A stretch of DNA of 64,000 bases from the NCBI RefSeq assembly GCF_018873765.1, contig NC_057918.1, forward strand, positions 12,718,862 to 12,782,861, given 5' to 3'. The DNA is from Telopea speciosissima (lineage: Eukaryota; Streptophyta; Magnoliopsida; Proteales; Proteaceae). The notes under the pieces are model-generated. The model had not been told where the DNA came from. It ran no database searches and saw only the letters and a program-made list of their open reading frames with translations. Below, piece after piece: positions 21,068-30,729 of the stretch; position 1 is the first letter of the stretch, and each line of letters begins with the position of its first letter. Both the position numbers and the translations under genes were made by a program.

Positions 21068-24000
21068 AATTCCTTTCAAGCACCATCATCATCTTGGTGG
21101 TGGCTTTGATGGTTGTGCTCATGGCGGTGGTGTGGTAATTGTCGCGTGGTGGTTCTCCAATCTCTTCTTCCTGTGCCGGGGTGACTCAAAATCATGTGCC
21201 GACCATTCCATGCTCGATGCCTCTCATTGTCAGCCCATTGGGTGCCTCCACAATCGACGCCTCTCATTGTCAGCTTATTGGGTGCCTCCACAATGGATGC
21301 CGTTCAAGTTCTTGCAGATGCAGTCTTAGTGATCAGTAAGGGAAAGGACCGCCAGATCTGTAATGGCCGCCACCTCTATTGCTGCTCCCATAGCTTTCTT
21401 CCAACAACACTTCTCGGTAAACGCACCACAGAGACAGCATTCCCATCGAGGTTCTCTGTCCTTTGATCTCTGGTGATGCTTTCTCGTCAACAATGGCCAG
21501 TGATGGGGTGGAGGTGATGATTAAACAGAAGAGGTAGAGTAAGCCAGGGGTAAAACTGCTAAAAAAAAGGAGAAGATGTAGAGGGACGAGGGGCACTGTT
21601 TTGGGTAATTTTGTAATACCCATTGGGTGGGTAATTTAAATTAAAAAAAAAAACTGAAACCTACTTTTGAGTAATCTTGTAATTTTACCAATAAGATATC
21701 TGTGTTACAAGGATTCATTCCTGAAAGAAGCCAGAATCCTAACTTCTAAGTCAGACATATTACTGACTTGCATAATACATATCTGCTCTAGTATAGACTG
21801 GAAAACGGAAAATGTCTGTTACCATGAACAACTAGCATATCATGGACTAATGTCATCTCAAATGCACTTTAGTAAATACACAAAGCTACTTGATGCCACT
21901 TGTAAGTTGTAGTATTTACTAAACGCCCCTTTCCCTTCCAAAGCACTCTATCCTATTCCTTCCCCGACCCAAAGTCAAGCACATCTGACCTAGTCACTCA
22001 TCAAACCACGACTCACAACTTTTGACATGCTGCAAATGTCAAGGCATTAAACATTTAACCACAGACCCAATCTTCAGAGTCAATTATTTCAAATTTGATG
22101 AGATATGGGATGTTATCTCACAACAAGGGCCAACTTAAAAACTAGTCTAGGGAACATTACAGTTGGTCTTTCCCATTTGAAGTTCTCCAACAGCCCAGCA
22201 AAATAAATATCCATTGCCTGTAATTACTGGGAAGAAATATGCACACTGCTAACTATGACGTGCATGTTTTTTTTCTTCCCACAAGACTTCAATTGAATAT
22301 ACTATATACCGAATGCGATTGGCTTTGCTGGTTGGGTCTAACAAAGAAATCTAGACGACACCTCATCTTCCATATAGCAACTCAGTCAGCAGCCCAAAAA
22401 ATGGTCCATGTTGTTGGCCAGACCATGCTCTCTTTGTACGCAAAATTAAGCCTAAAACCTAAAAGTTCGGTAGGAATCACCCAAAAAAAAGCGCGCTGTC
22501 ACATTGCAAAATGAAGCCCTATTTCACAAGGGTCAAGCCAAGGGGTCTCAATCCAATGGACAGTATAGATCAGTGGCAAACCATATTAAGGATTCTTTGG
22601 CTGATGTCCCAGGAGAAACCCCAAGCAGAATAGTTCAAATCGACAATGCTTCCTTTCTTACTGGATGAAAGACATTGACCTTAAATAAGTTGGTTGTGTC
22701 CATTGAAGATAGAAGGAAATAACTAAACACCAAGAGGGTAGCTCAGTTGGCAAAGATCAACACCTCACAATTATGAGGTCATGGGTTCAACTCTTCTTGG
22801 GGCCTACCTATCAAAAAAAGAAATAACTAAAGCATCAAAACCACAAAAGCCTGCCCCCCATCAACCCCTACAAAAAAACAGAAGGCAGCCGGTGAAACAT
22901 AGAAGAAAGCAGAAAAGCGGAAAGAATGCACAAAAGAACAGTGCTAAGGAACCATAAATAGAGTCAAACATCAGGAAAGTACATACCGTGTTATGGGCAT
23001 GCAGGAGAGACTGGCGTTGTTGATGCAAATCCTGAAGGATTGAGACACCAAGTTCTTCAGTCTCCAGCATGGTTCTTCTACTCTCCTTAATGCGTTCACT
23101 GGACTGATTTATTCTTTCAGTTGACATCAACAATCTGCTTCTCTGGTCAGCAGATGCCTGTAAAATCCATCCATCCATTGGTGATGTTAGTCTACCAATT
23201 AAATAGAGGGTAAATATCCCCAAAACTTAACAGTGAAATGGTTCAATGTATGAGGTAGATATGCAATACATCAAGCCCAATAAACCATTTTACTTTCATC
23301 AGCCTTGCAGATCAGAGATATGTGCAGAAAAAACAATTTTATTGCAATGAAGAGCCTAAAATTACTAGTACTACCGTTTGCTAAAGAAAAGCAGAATTTG
23401 GTCCCAAGAACAAACAGAAAGAAAGTAAACTAGACAGTACCGTCTTCAAACTTCTCTGTCCAATATCTTTTTGCCATTCATCACTCTAATTTTGACTTGA
23501 AGTCCGCATTGAACAATTTGTGAGGACCAAATCAAATCATGAGATTTGAGCATGGTAGTGCTCAAGCCAGGTATTAAGCTATGCTAAATTCTAAGAATTC
23601 CTCCTTCCCTTCCTTCTTAATCCCTTTTAGTCATTTTCCATTCCAAAATACTTTTGCCCAAGGAATGGAAACAGTCTCACTCGTAAGCAACTATCAGCTA
23701 TTTGGCAACAAGAAATTAATGCATCCACTTCCAACTTTTATGTCTGGAATTTAGACATGAAGTTCTTGTTGAACAATTAGTGAGAACGAATTGGATATGA
23801 TCATATGAACTATGAACATAGCAGTATTCAATCCAGGTATTAATGGTGTATTTGGTATCATTCGTTGGACTGATTCTTAAGGATTCTGATCATTTAAAGT
23901 GCCTATGACTACAATTGTGGTTGGCAGGAAATATATTTCTTGGAGTGATTCTTTTACCTGTTGCTCTTTCGAACTTCGAAGTAGTTTCATTTTTTAAAGC

Positions 24001-27000
24001 AAAAAAAATAAAAAACTTGCTCCCTTCTTAAACCTCCAAATCTCTCAGTTCTATATTCTTCCAAAAGAAATGGAATCTGTATTGCTTATAGACAAGTACA
24101 AAATTAATACCTATATATATCCTTTTGTTGAAAAGAAGAACAACCAGTACCTACAGGATGCAGAGAAACTGCTTGGGGGATGAGTTTCGGAACGCTATCA
24201 GCAGTGAAATGTAGAGTACACAAGTCATAGTTGTCAAGGGCTCGCCTGGGCATCGTCTATGCCTCAAGTCTCCTTCAGAAAGGGCAGGCTTGCACTTGCC
24301 TAGTTCCCCCCCCAACATGGTCCTTGACCTAGGCGAGCAGGGCCTTGAGCTTTACTATTACTATTTTTTAAACTCATGTATGGTTAAAGTCTTTTGCGCG
24401 GGCATATTATTGCAGCTTATCATATATTTAAGGGGGTCAAAATTGAGAAGCCAGTAAAAGGGGTTCAAATTGAAAAAAAAAATTATTATTTATTGCTCGT
24501 TGTGAAGAATGTTGAACGATCACTGATTGAATGGTGAATGATTCGTGTCTCCTCTTTAATTTATACTTAATATCAGTATTAAGTAATATTAACATAACTT
24601 GGTCAAGATATTAGCAAACAATAATACTAACATAACCTGAAACGTCCTAAATGAAACCCTGTTATATGCATGCCAAACCAATAAGGCCTCGCCTAGGCAC
24701 CAAGGCTCCTGTCCGGCACAATGGCTCGCTTTTCCACCTGGACAACTAAAATCAGTCTTCACATATTTTAATCTTAGGATCTACCAAGCACACTATTTTA
24801 TACAATTAATGAAGTATCCAGGAAGTCTGAATAATAAAAATGAACAGAAAGCATGTTGTATTGGTTCAAACATACCATCAGTGTATCAGCCATCCCTGAC
24901 TCTAACAATTCATCTCGTGCAGCCTGATTAGCATTAGTGGATGTAATTCTCTTAACTTCATTTTTCAGATTGTTCAGATCAGACTTATACTCCCTTAACT
25001 TTGCCAGGAGCATAGCCTTCACACTTGGCTGCAAACTTCTTGCCTCAAGGTCCATTTTCCTAATCTGAAGAAATTCAAATAACAACACAATTTTAGAAAA
25101 CAGAAAATGGAAGGAAAAATACAGTTAAGAATATAATTTGAACAGTACCAAAGCTTCAGCATCCTCTAATCCAGCTTTTATTTCAGAAACTTTTTGCTTC
25201 TTCTGCTCTGCAGCATCAAAGAGATGAAATATAACGATCAATGACCCAAAAAAAAAAAAAAACAAAAGGCAGTACAATATAAGTGCAACTTGTGCTGACA
25301 ACTATGTACAAAGTTTGATGTCACTATGTCGAAAGACAACAAAGGGTTCCACGTCAGCTTATTTCTTATTAGAAAAATGAAAAAAAAAAAAAAAAAGTTT
25401 CTCATTACTATCCTTTATTCTATTTATAGAAAATTGTATATAACTGTTTTGTCCAATCTCCTATGGATATAAGGTACAAAACCTCTCCCATTTCTTATAT
25501 CTTATATGGCTGATTTGTAATATAAGTATGCAGGTAAGATTAATTTTTGGCCCCTACTTGTGACCCTGTCCATAACTAGCCCCACAACTCTGAAAACAGG
25601 AGATATATTCAGCCAAAGGAGCTTGCAAATCAAAGGATGAAGAACAAAGAGTTCAGGTGACTGAATTGGGCAAATCAGCATGGTCTCTCCATGTTATAAA
25701 GTACTTAGTATAAACTAGCCACATTACAAAGTATAAACCTGGAAACCCTAAATTCACAGTTAACATGCAAATCCAAAGTCAAAGGAGGGCATGACACTAT
25801 ATATGGAGTTATAAAATCCATGGTCCATGGTTCATATTTAGCCCTTTCCCAACAACCTGCTTTCATGTATCAATAATATCTGAAGAACCAAGAACCATAT
25901 TCAAAATAGGACCACCTGACAAACAAACAAAAAATCTGAGTACAACACAAGCTGAACTATTGTGTGTCCTTTACATCTGAGGTATTGTAACAATACATGT
26001 TTAGGTCCAGTTAGTACCCCCAATTAAGTTTTAGTCTATCAAAGTCAATAATCAATCCATACCGACTAATTCTTAGTCATAATGACTGATCCCAAAAACA
26101 ACCACCAACCCAAGTCCCTATTTGTTACCAGACCAAATTATCTAAGAGACCAATATATTAAGTGAATTTGCTAACTGGGCCATACAGGCACATTGATAAA
26201 AACCAAGATTCTTTGATTTAGTAAATTGTACCATATTGATATTCGTCCATAATATATGGAAAGGAAATAATTACTCTCTTCAAAAAGGTCCTTAAAAACT
26301 AATCCTATCAAAATTCGGAAAAATCATACTTGTTTCCATATCAGCTCCTTCTAAATGCCACCAGTTTGTTGCTATAGTTTTGTCAAATCAACATACATTA
26401 AACATGAGGCTTGACCTAGACAAAAGATTGGGACCCAAAAAGGAAGGGGAGAATGTAGAAAGAAAAAAAAAACGAAATCAAGTTTCTTGCCTTTATCCCA
26501 AAAATAATTTATCAAGTTTCTTGCCTGATAATACATGATCATAGGACAGAAAAGAACATAAACATGAAACAATAACAATTAACAATATTAATAATCTTTG
26601 GACTCAGCAATCCGATCACTTACAAATTCAACATTCTTTTAGTATCCTCATATGTTATAGTAACAGAAAATAAAACAAAAGAAAAATCAACTGAAACATC
26701 TAATGCTATAGATCGTCCCTTTTCAGTGAACAGGTAGCAAAAATTAAATAACATACGGGAAAAAAAAAAATTCATCATTCATATCGTATGTTAGCCTTTT
26801 GAGCACGAATAAAGCAAACATGAGCATCAAATGTTAAAGCTTTTGAAAAGTAGAAAAAGAATAACTGTAACCAATACAAACACAAAAAAGAAGAAGCTGA
26901 ATTTATGTACATCAAACAAATTAAATAAAATATATAAGTTGCAGTATTGCAGATGAACAACGAGGCACACTTCTCACCTCCCTCGAGAATACCAGCCGAG

Positions 27001-27071
27001 GTGCACTTTCTGGATAGATTTGCCGAAAGCTCGCAGTATTGGCGCTCGTATCCTTCAAATACCTCACTCAT
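19001..27071 (-). CDS. VTI11-like: VTI11-like Qb-SNARE, complete five-exon gene
   Basis: Minus-strand exons 26978-27071, 25149-25207, 24876-25064, 22987-23157 and 19001-19153 join in phase at GT-AG borders to 221 codons, exactly the usual VTI11 length. The N-terminus MSEVFEGYERQYCELSANLS is the family signature. Exons 1-3 form the Habc-type helical domain (KMDLEARSLQPSVKAMLLAK). Exon 4 and the start of exon 5 carry the Qb SNARE motif (about residues 120-190, SRRTMLETEELGVSILQDL). A single C-terminal anchor follows at residues 198-217 (WIVGSVIGSLVVAIILILYF). VTI11 works in TGN-to-vacuole fusion with Qa and Qc SNAREs. Whether this copy equals VTI11, 12 or 13 needs a tree. Introns of 1.7-3.8 kb are filled with SINE, MITE and duplicated sequence. 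It shares a divergent promoter with the PPR gene at 28015. Confidence 0.95.
19632..19680 (-). mobile_element. RTE/SINE 3' tail fragment in VTI11-like intron 4
   Basis: On the minus strand GATCCCATTTAGTAGGGATA is followed by AGGCTATGTTGTTGTTGATG, the conserved CCCATTTAxTxGGG...GTTGTTGTTG tail of plant RTE LINEs and their SINE partners. Body not present. Confidence 0.55.
21023..21068. repeat. (TG)n(AG)n microsatellite
   Basis: A TG tract followed directly by an AG tract within intron 4 of the VTI11-like gene. The region just downstream is GC-richer and gives spurious short frames. Confidence 0.9.
21216..21295. repeat. 40-bp tandem duplication
   Basis: Two adjacent 40-bp units, each starting GAYGCCTCTCATTGTCAGC and ending GGTGCCTCCACAAT, differ at about four positions. 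They lie in intron 4 of the VTI11-like gene. Confidence 0.8.
22716..22831 (+). mobile_element. tRNA-derived SINE with intact target duplication
   Basis: The 92-bp body (22728-22819) holds an A box GGTAGCTCAGTTGG and a B box GGGTTCAACTC spaced as in a tRNA gene. It then has a short tail CTATCAAAAAAA. The flanks are an exact 12-bp direct repeat, GAAATAACTAAA, at 22716-22727 and 22820-22831. This defines the insertion precisely. Perfect flanks suggest a young insertion. It sits in intron 4 of the VTI11-like gene, antisense to it. Confidence 0.85.
23480..23855. repeat. Diverged direct duplication in intron 3
   Basis: A ~100-bp module (GACTTGAAGTCC...TTGAACAATTTGTGAG...CAGGTATTAA) at about 23490-23580 recurs at about 23755-23845 (GACATGAAGTTC...TTGAACAATTAGTGAG...CAGGTATTAA) with moderate divergence. 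No coding potential. Confidence 0.55.
24228..24748. mobile_element. Non-autonomous TIR transposon in VTI11-like intron 3
   Basis: Ends TAGTTGTCAAGG (24228) and CCTGGACAACTA (24748) are inverted repeats with one mismatch. Subterminal GCCTAGGCGA / CGCCTAGGCA words, repeated in both orientations, are typical of the plant 'TTGTC-AAGGC-GCCTAGGC' MITE group. About 520 bp, no transposase. The target duplication is not clear. Confidence 0.6.
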
Positions 27072-28014
27072 CGTGCCAAAGCTCTTATTGACCCTTGGAG
27101 GTCTTTAATTCCACGGTGCTCTAAACATAAGGAACAAAATAATCATGTTAAAATTCGCAGGTTTTGGTCAATTGAATTGGACTTCGTTTGACATTGATTC
27201 CCTTTCCCCTTGAGAAGATTAAGATCCTACAAATTCATTATTCGATTGCTTCGATCAATTAAATCGCGGAAACCCTAATACACGCGCCGTTACATAAGGG
27301 AAAGCCGGTACGTCCCTCCGTAATCGACATATAAAATCGAAGGGTCACTGAATGGTACAGAGATGAGAGATCGATGGATCGATTTTACAAAAAGTTCTGT
27401 TAATGATCGAGAGAGATATATAAAATTTTTGGAGAATAAGCTATTTAACAAAAAGAAAAGCTGCAATCGAAGAAATACCTGAAGGAAATCTGAAGATCGG
27501 AAAAATACTAAAAAAATTGCCCGGAAGATACTCCAGATTCCGACCAACGACCACCTCGTGCTTCGTGGCGTAGGTTGTGCTCCTCCAACGATCTCAAGAT
27601 AATAGCAGACGAGGCCGACTGTTTTTAAATATTACGAATATCCCTGAACAAGGACAAAATTACAATAATTACCCACTCGGCCACTCGCTCTCGAAGGTAA
27701 AGGTCATACTAGCACTAAACGCCTACGTGCCCCTCGTCGTTCTTCATTTCTCCTCTCCGTTTCTCTGATTGATCTTCTTTTGTCCATGATCTTGATTTAC
27801 TCCAGAGCGAAAAGCATCTTTCTAGAAAGGAAGAAAGGAAATGTCTCGAGCTAACCCGGTTCGACCGTCCATTCCGCCCCGTTCGATTTTTAAAACCATG
27901 CCAGCAAGGCGAGGCTGAGGCTAGCAGCTAGCAGCTATCTTCGTGTGTCAATCAGTATCGTTTTTCGGGAAACTATTATTCCCGCCACCCGTTCGACAAA
28001 ATTCCTCAACGGAG
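27072..28014. promoter_or_regulatory. Divergent promoter between VTI11-like and PPR genes
   Basis: The SNARE start (27071, -) and PPR start (28015, +) are 943 bp apart with no element between them. A possible 5'-UTR intron of the SNARE gene on the minus strand runs from a GT at 27478 (CTTCAG|GTATTT) to an AG at 27121 (TATGTTTAG|AGCACC), which would put the SNARE transcription start above 27,480. The two transcription units would then share only about 400 bp. No convincing TATA box is assigned for either direction. Confidence 0.5.
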
Positions 28015-29493
28015 ATGCTTTTGCAGTTGAAATCAAAATTGTACAGTCCTCTACTCCTGGTCATCCGCGGACCACCATGCCAGCATCTCGAATTCTCGTT
28101 CTACTCCACGATTCCATCTGCTTCTCCTCTTTCACCCGATTTGCAAGAGATATGCCACATTGTGTCGAGCGGTATCGGTGGTCTAGATGAGTTAGAATCA
28201 AGTCTTGATCGGCCCACGATTTCAATCACTCCGACCCTTGTAGCTCAGGTTATAGATACCTGCAAAGATGAAGCGCCCAGCAGAAGGCTACTCAGATTCT
28301 TCACTTGGTCTCGCAAAAACTTAAACTGCAAATTGGTGGACGAGGCGTTCAATCATGCAATCCGGGTATTTGCTGAAAAGAAAGACGTCACTGCCATGGA
28401 TATATTAATTTCAGATCTAAGAAAGGAGCAACGGGAGATGGAGGCCGAAACTTTTAGTCTTGTCGCCGAGACGTTGGTGAAACTGGGGAGAGAAGATGAA
28501 GCTGTAGGGCTCTTTAAGAACTTGGAGAAGTTCAAGTGCACGAGAGATGGATTTACTGTTAATAGCATTGTTCATGCCCTTTGCGCCAGAGGGCATGCTA
28601 GGAAAGCTGAAGGGGTTGTTTGGCACCATAAGAGTAAGATATCTGGTGTAGAGCCTTGCATTTACAAGAGTCTTATTCATGGATGGTGTGTCCATGGAAA
28701 CGTTAGGGAAGCACGCAGGATTCTCGGTGAAATGAAGTCTTTTGGGGTTACGCCGGACTTGTTCTGCTATAACACTCTCCTCAGGTGCCTTTGCAAGAGG
28801 AACCTCAAATTCAATCCATCGGCACTTGTTCCTGAAGCTACCAATTTGATGATCGAGATGAGATCTAATGGGGTGCTGCCTAATGTAATTAGCTTCAACA
28901 TCTTGCTCTCTTGTTTGGGTAGGACAAGAAGAGTGAAGGAAGCGTGTCGAGTCCTCTACTCCATGAAGAAATCAGGTTGTCATCCCGATTGGGTCAGCTA
29001 CTATCTTGTTGTGAGAGTTCTGTATTTGACAGGGAGATTTGGAAAGGGGAATCAGATCGTGGATGAGATGATCGAAAAAGGGTTAATCACAGAACCAAGG
29101 TTTTACTATGATTTGATTGGGGTTCTCTGTGGAGTTGAGAGGGTGAACCATGCTCTTGATCTTCTTGAGCGGATGAAGAAAAGCTTTGTTGGAGATTGTG
29201 GGCCAGTATATGATCTCCTGATAACCAAACTTTGTAGGGGAGGAGAGTTTGAAAGGGGCTTGCAGCTCTGGGACGAAGCAGTGAATATGGGCATCATCCT
29301 TCAGTGCTCAAGTGACGTGTTGGATCCATCTATCACCGAGGTGTTTAAGAAGACAAAGAGAAGAGAGGTAGGAAACCTGAATGACATGAAGAAACTGCCA
29401 ACAGAGACAAAGATAAAGCAAAAAATGGGGAAGAAAAAAGACAATACTAGTAGGAATAAGGATAAGAAGAAGAATAACACTTCTGTCAATTGA
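28015..29493 (+). CDS. P-class pentatricopeptide repeat protein, probably mitochondrial
   Basis: An intronless frame of 492 residues. The frame stays open 24 codons further upstream but without an ATG, so the first ATG at 28015 is taken as the start. The N-terminus MLLQLKSKLYSPLLL, basic and hydroxylated without acidic residues, looks like an organelle presequence. Plant P-type PPR motifs run from about residue 180 to 430, for example YKSLIHGWCVHGNVREARRI (from 217), SFNILLSCLGRTRRVKEACR and VYDLLITKLCRGGEFERGLQ. No E or DYW extension is present. Instead the protein ends in a Lys/Asn-rich tail (KKKDNTSRNKDKKKNN). PPRs bind organelle RNA in a sequence-specific way. It resembles the Arabidopsis At5g61370 group by layout, but orthology is inferred. 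Intact, with no signs of decay. Confidence 0.92.
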   Translation: MLLQLKSKLYSPLLLVIRGPPCQHLEFSFYSTIPSASPLSPDLQEICHIVSSGIGGLDELESSLDRPTISITPTLVAQVIDTCKDEAPSRRLLRFFTWSRKNLNCKLVDEAFNHAIRVFAEKKDVTAMDILISDLRKEQREMEAETFSLVAETLVKLGREDEAVGLFKNLEKFKCTRDGFTVNSIVHALCARGHARKAEGVVWHHKSKISGVEPCIYKSLIHGWCVHGNVREARRILGEMKSFGVTPDLFCYNTLLRCLCKRNLKFNPSALVPEATNLMIEMRSNGVLPNVISFNILLSCLGRTRRVKEACRVLYSMKKSGCHPDWVSYYLVVRVLYLTGRFGKGNQIVDEMIEKGLITEPRFYYDLIGVLCGVERVNHALDLLERMKKSFVGDCGPVYDLLITKLCRGGEFERGLQLWDEAVNMGIILQCSSDVLDPSITEVFKKTKRREVGNLNDMKKLPTETKIKQKMGKKKDNTSRNKDKKKNNTSVN

Positions 29494-30450
29494 TTCATAC
29501 TTCATGTCCCCTACATTTTGAGTTCTTGTACAGCATACTAGTTGATCAGTCCCAGTATACTATTAGAACCCTTGGGCTTCAGGCCATTTATAAACAATGG
29601 AAGATTTCTGTGCCTCATTCTGTTCTATTGCTTGGATTAGAGCGTCAGACAGATCTGTTCATTCTGAACAATCATTTGATTCTTTTTTCTTCACAACGAA
29701 AAATAATTACCGAAGAAAAGAGCTTCTTTACCTGGGCCCAGAGAGAAGCACCTTGAAATGATCCATGAGCCACCAAAGCTCTTGTTGCTATAAAGACATC
29801 ATCCTATTTCTGATAGTAGTGACTTGCAGAATTGCAATCGAGACTTTCATAGGTCATTAGCAATGGAAAAGTAAGTGGTCAGATTTTCCAACTTTCTGTG
29901 ACAGAACACAGTTCTTGTTAGAAATTATCTGCCATAATTGCTGCCTTTCACTATTGAGCAGCACCTTGTACGACCTGTCCATGTAATGAAGGAAAATCAG
30001 GGAGTGTATATGGAAACCAGAAGACATGAGTCCTAGCAACGTTAGAATTTCTGCTATTGATTATGTTGATCTTGGAGGAAGTCCCATTCGTCTTGCAAGC
30101 CCAAATCACACATTCATTTTGCCAGCCAGAAGACAACTTCATGTGGTGAGTTTCAGGCCAGATTCTTGAAGAGAAGAGGATACCTTAGGGAAACATCATT
30201 TTTGTTCTTGTTGGACTTTGCTGGCTATCGTGATTCCATTTGGCTGCCTATCCAGGCAAGTTAACCATGTAAAATTGCTTAGGGTATGTTTGGATTGTGG
30301 GATTTAGATTAAGGCCAATGGATTTCAACTGACTAGGGTGCAAATCCTCTACTTGGATACAAAATGAAGGACCGAATTTAATTTTGCTGAGATTTGATCA
30401 TATTATTTTAACCATGGATGTTTAAAATACCAGTCCCCTACCCTGTTATT
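29494..30450. other. PPR 3' flank and intergenic DNA
   Basis: The first 200-300 bp are the likely 3' UTR of the PPR gene. The remainder is non-coding. A stretch from 30,280 starting GGGTATGTTTGGATTGTGGG resembles the left end of a hAT-type MITE, but no right end was found. Confidence 0.4.
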
Positions 30451-30711
30451 TCAAGTCTCACTTTTCAGGGCACTTGAGATTTTGGCCGTCGACTCCCAAC
30501 TCTCGACTTCAAAACCATCGCCTCCTAACAGACCAAGGAGATTGGCCATTGAATCAGAAGAAGCAAAGCTTTCACAATTAATCACCAAGGGGGATCTTGA
30601 GTCCAAGATACCGGTTGCCAGAGATATCAGGTAGTTCACCAAAACTGTCAAGAGACACTCTAACATCACTATTGTAAGCTTCATCCAGCCTCTTGTCTCC
30701 ATGCTCATTTC
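30451..30711 (-). CDS. Unassigned small ORF with a possible membrane segment
   Basis: A minus-strand frame of roughly 85 codons: MSMETRGWMKLTIVMLECLL followed by more hydrophobic residues (TVLVNYLISLATG), then a polar tail ending SALKSET. Upstream in the same frame lies an amphipathic ESQVKQLALKSEE. A coiled coil plus one membrane span would fit the tail of an organelle or vesicle protein, possibly as an isolated exon. I recognise no family and there is no supporting gene structure, so it may be chance or a fragment. Confidence 0.25.
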   Translation of the reverse strand, partial: EMSMETRGWMKLTIVMLECLLTVLVNYLISLATGILDSRSPLVINCESFASSDSMANLLGLLGGDGFEVESWESTAKISSALKSET

Positions 30712-30729
30712 TTCCGATTTCAATGCCAG

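Noticed and set aside
27943-28014. An upstream extension of the PPR frame starting at 27943
   Set aside because: The codon at 27943 is GTG; the first in-frame ATG is 28015 and gives a normal organelle presequence, so the extension was not used.
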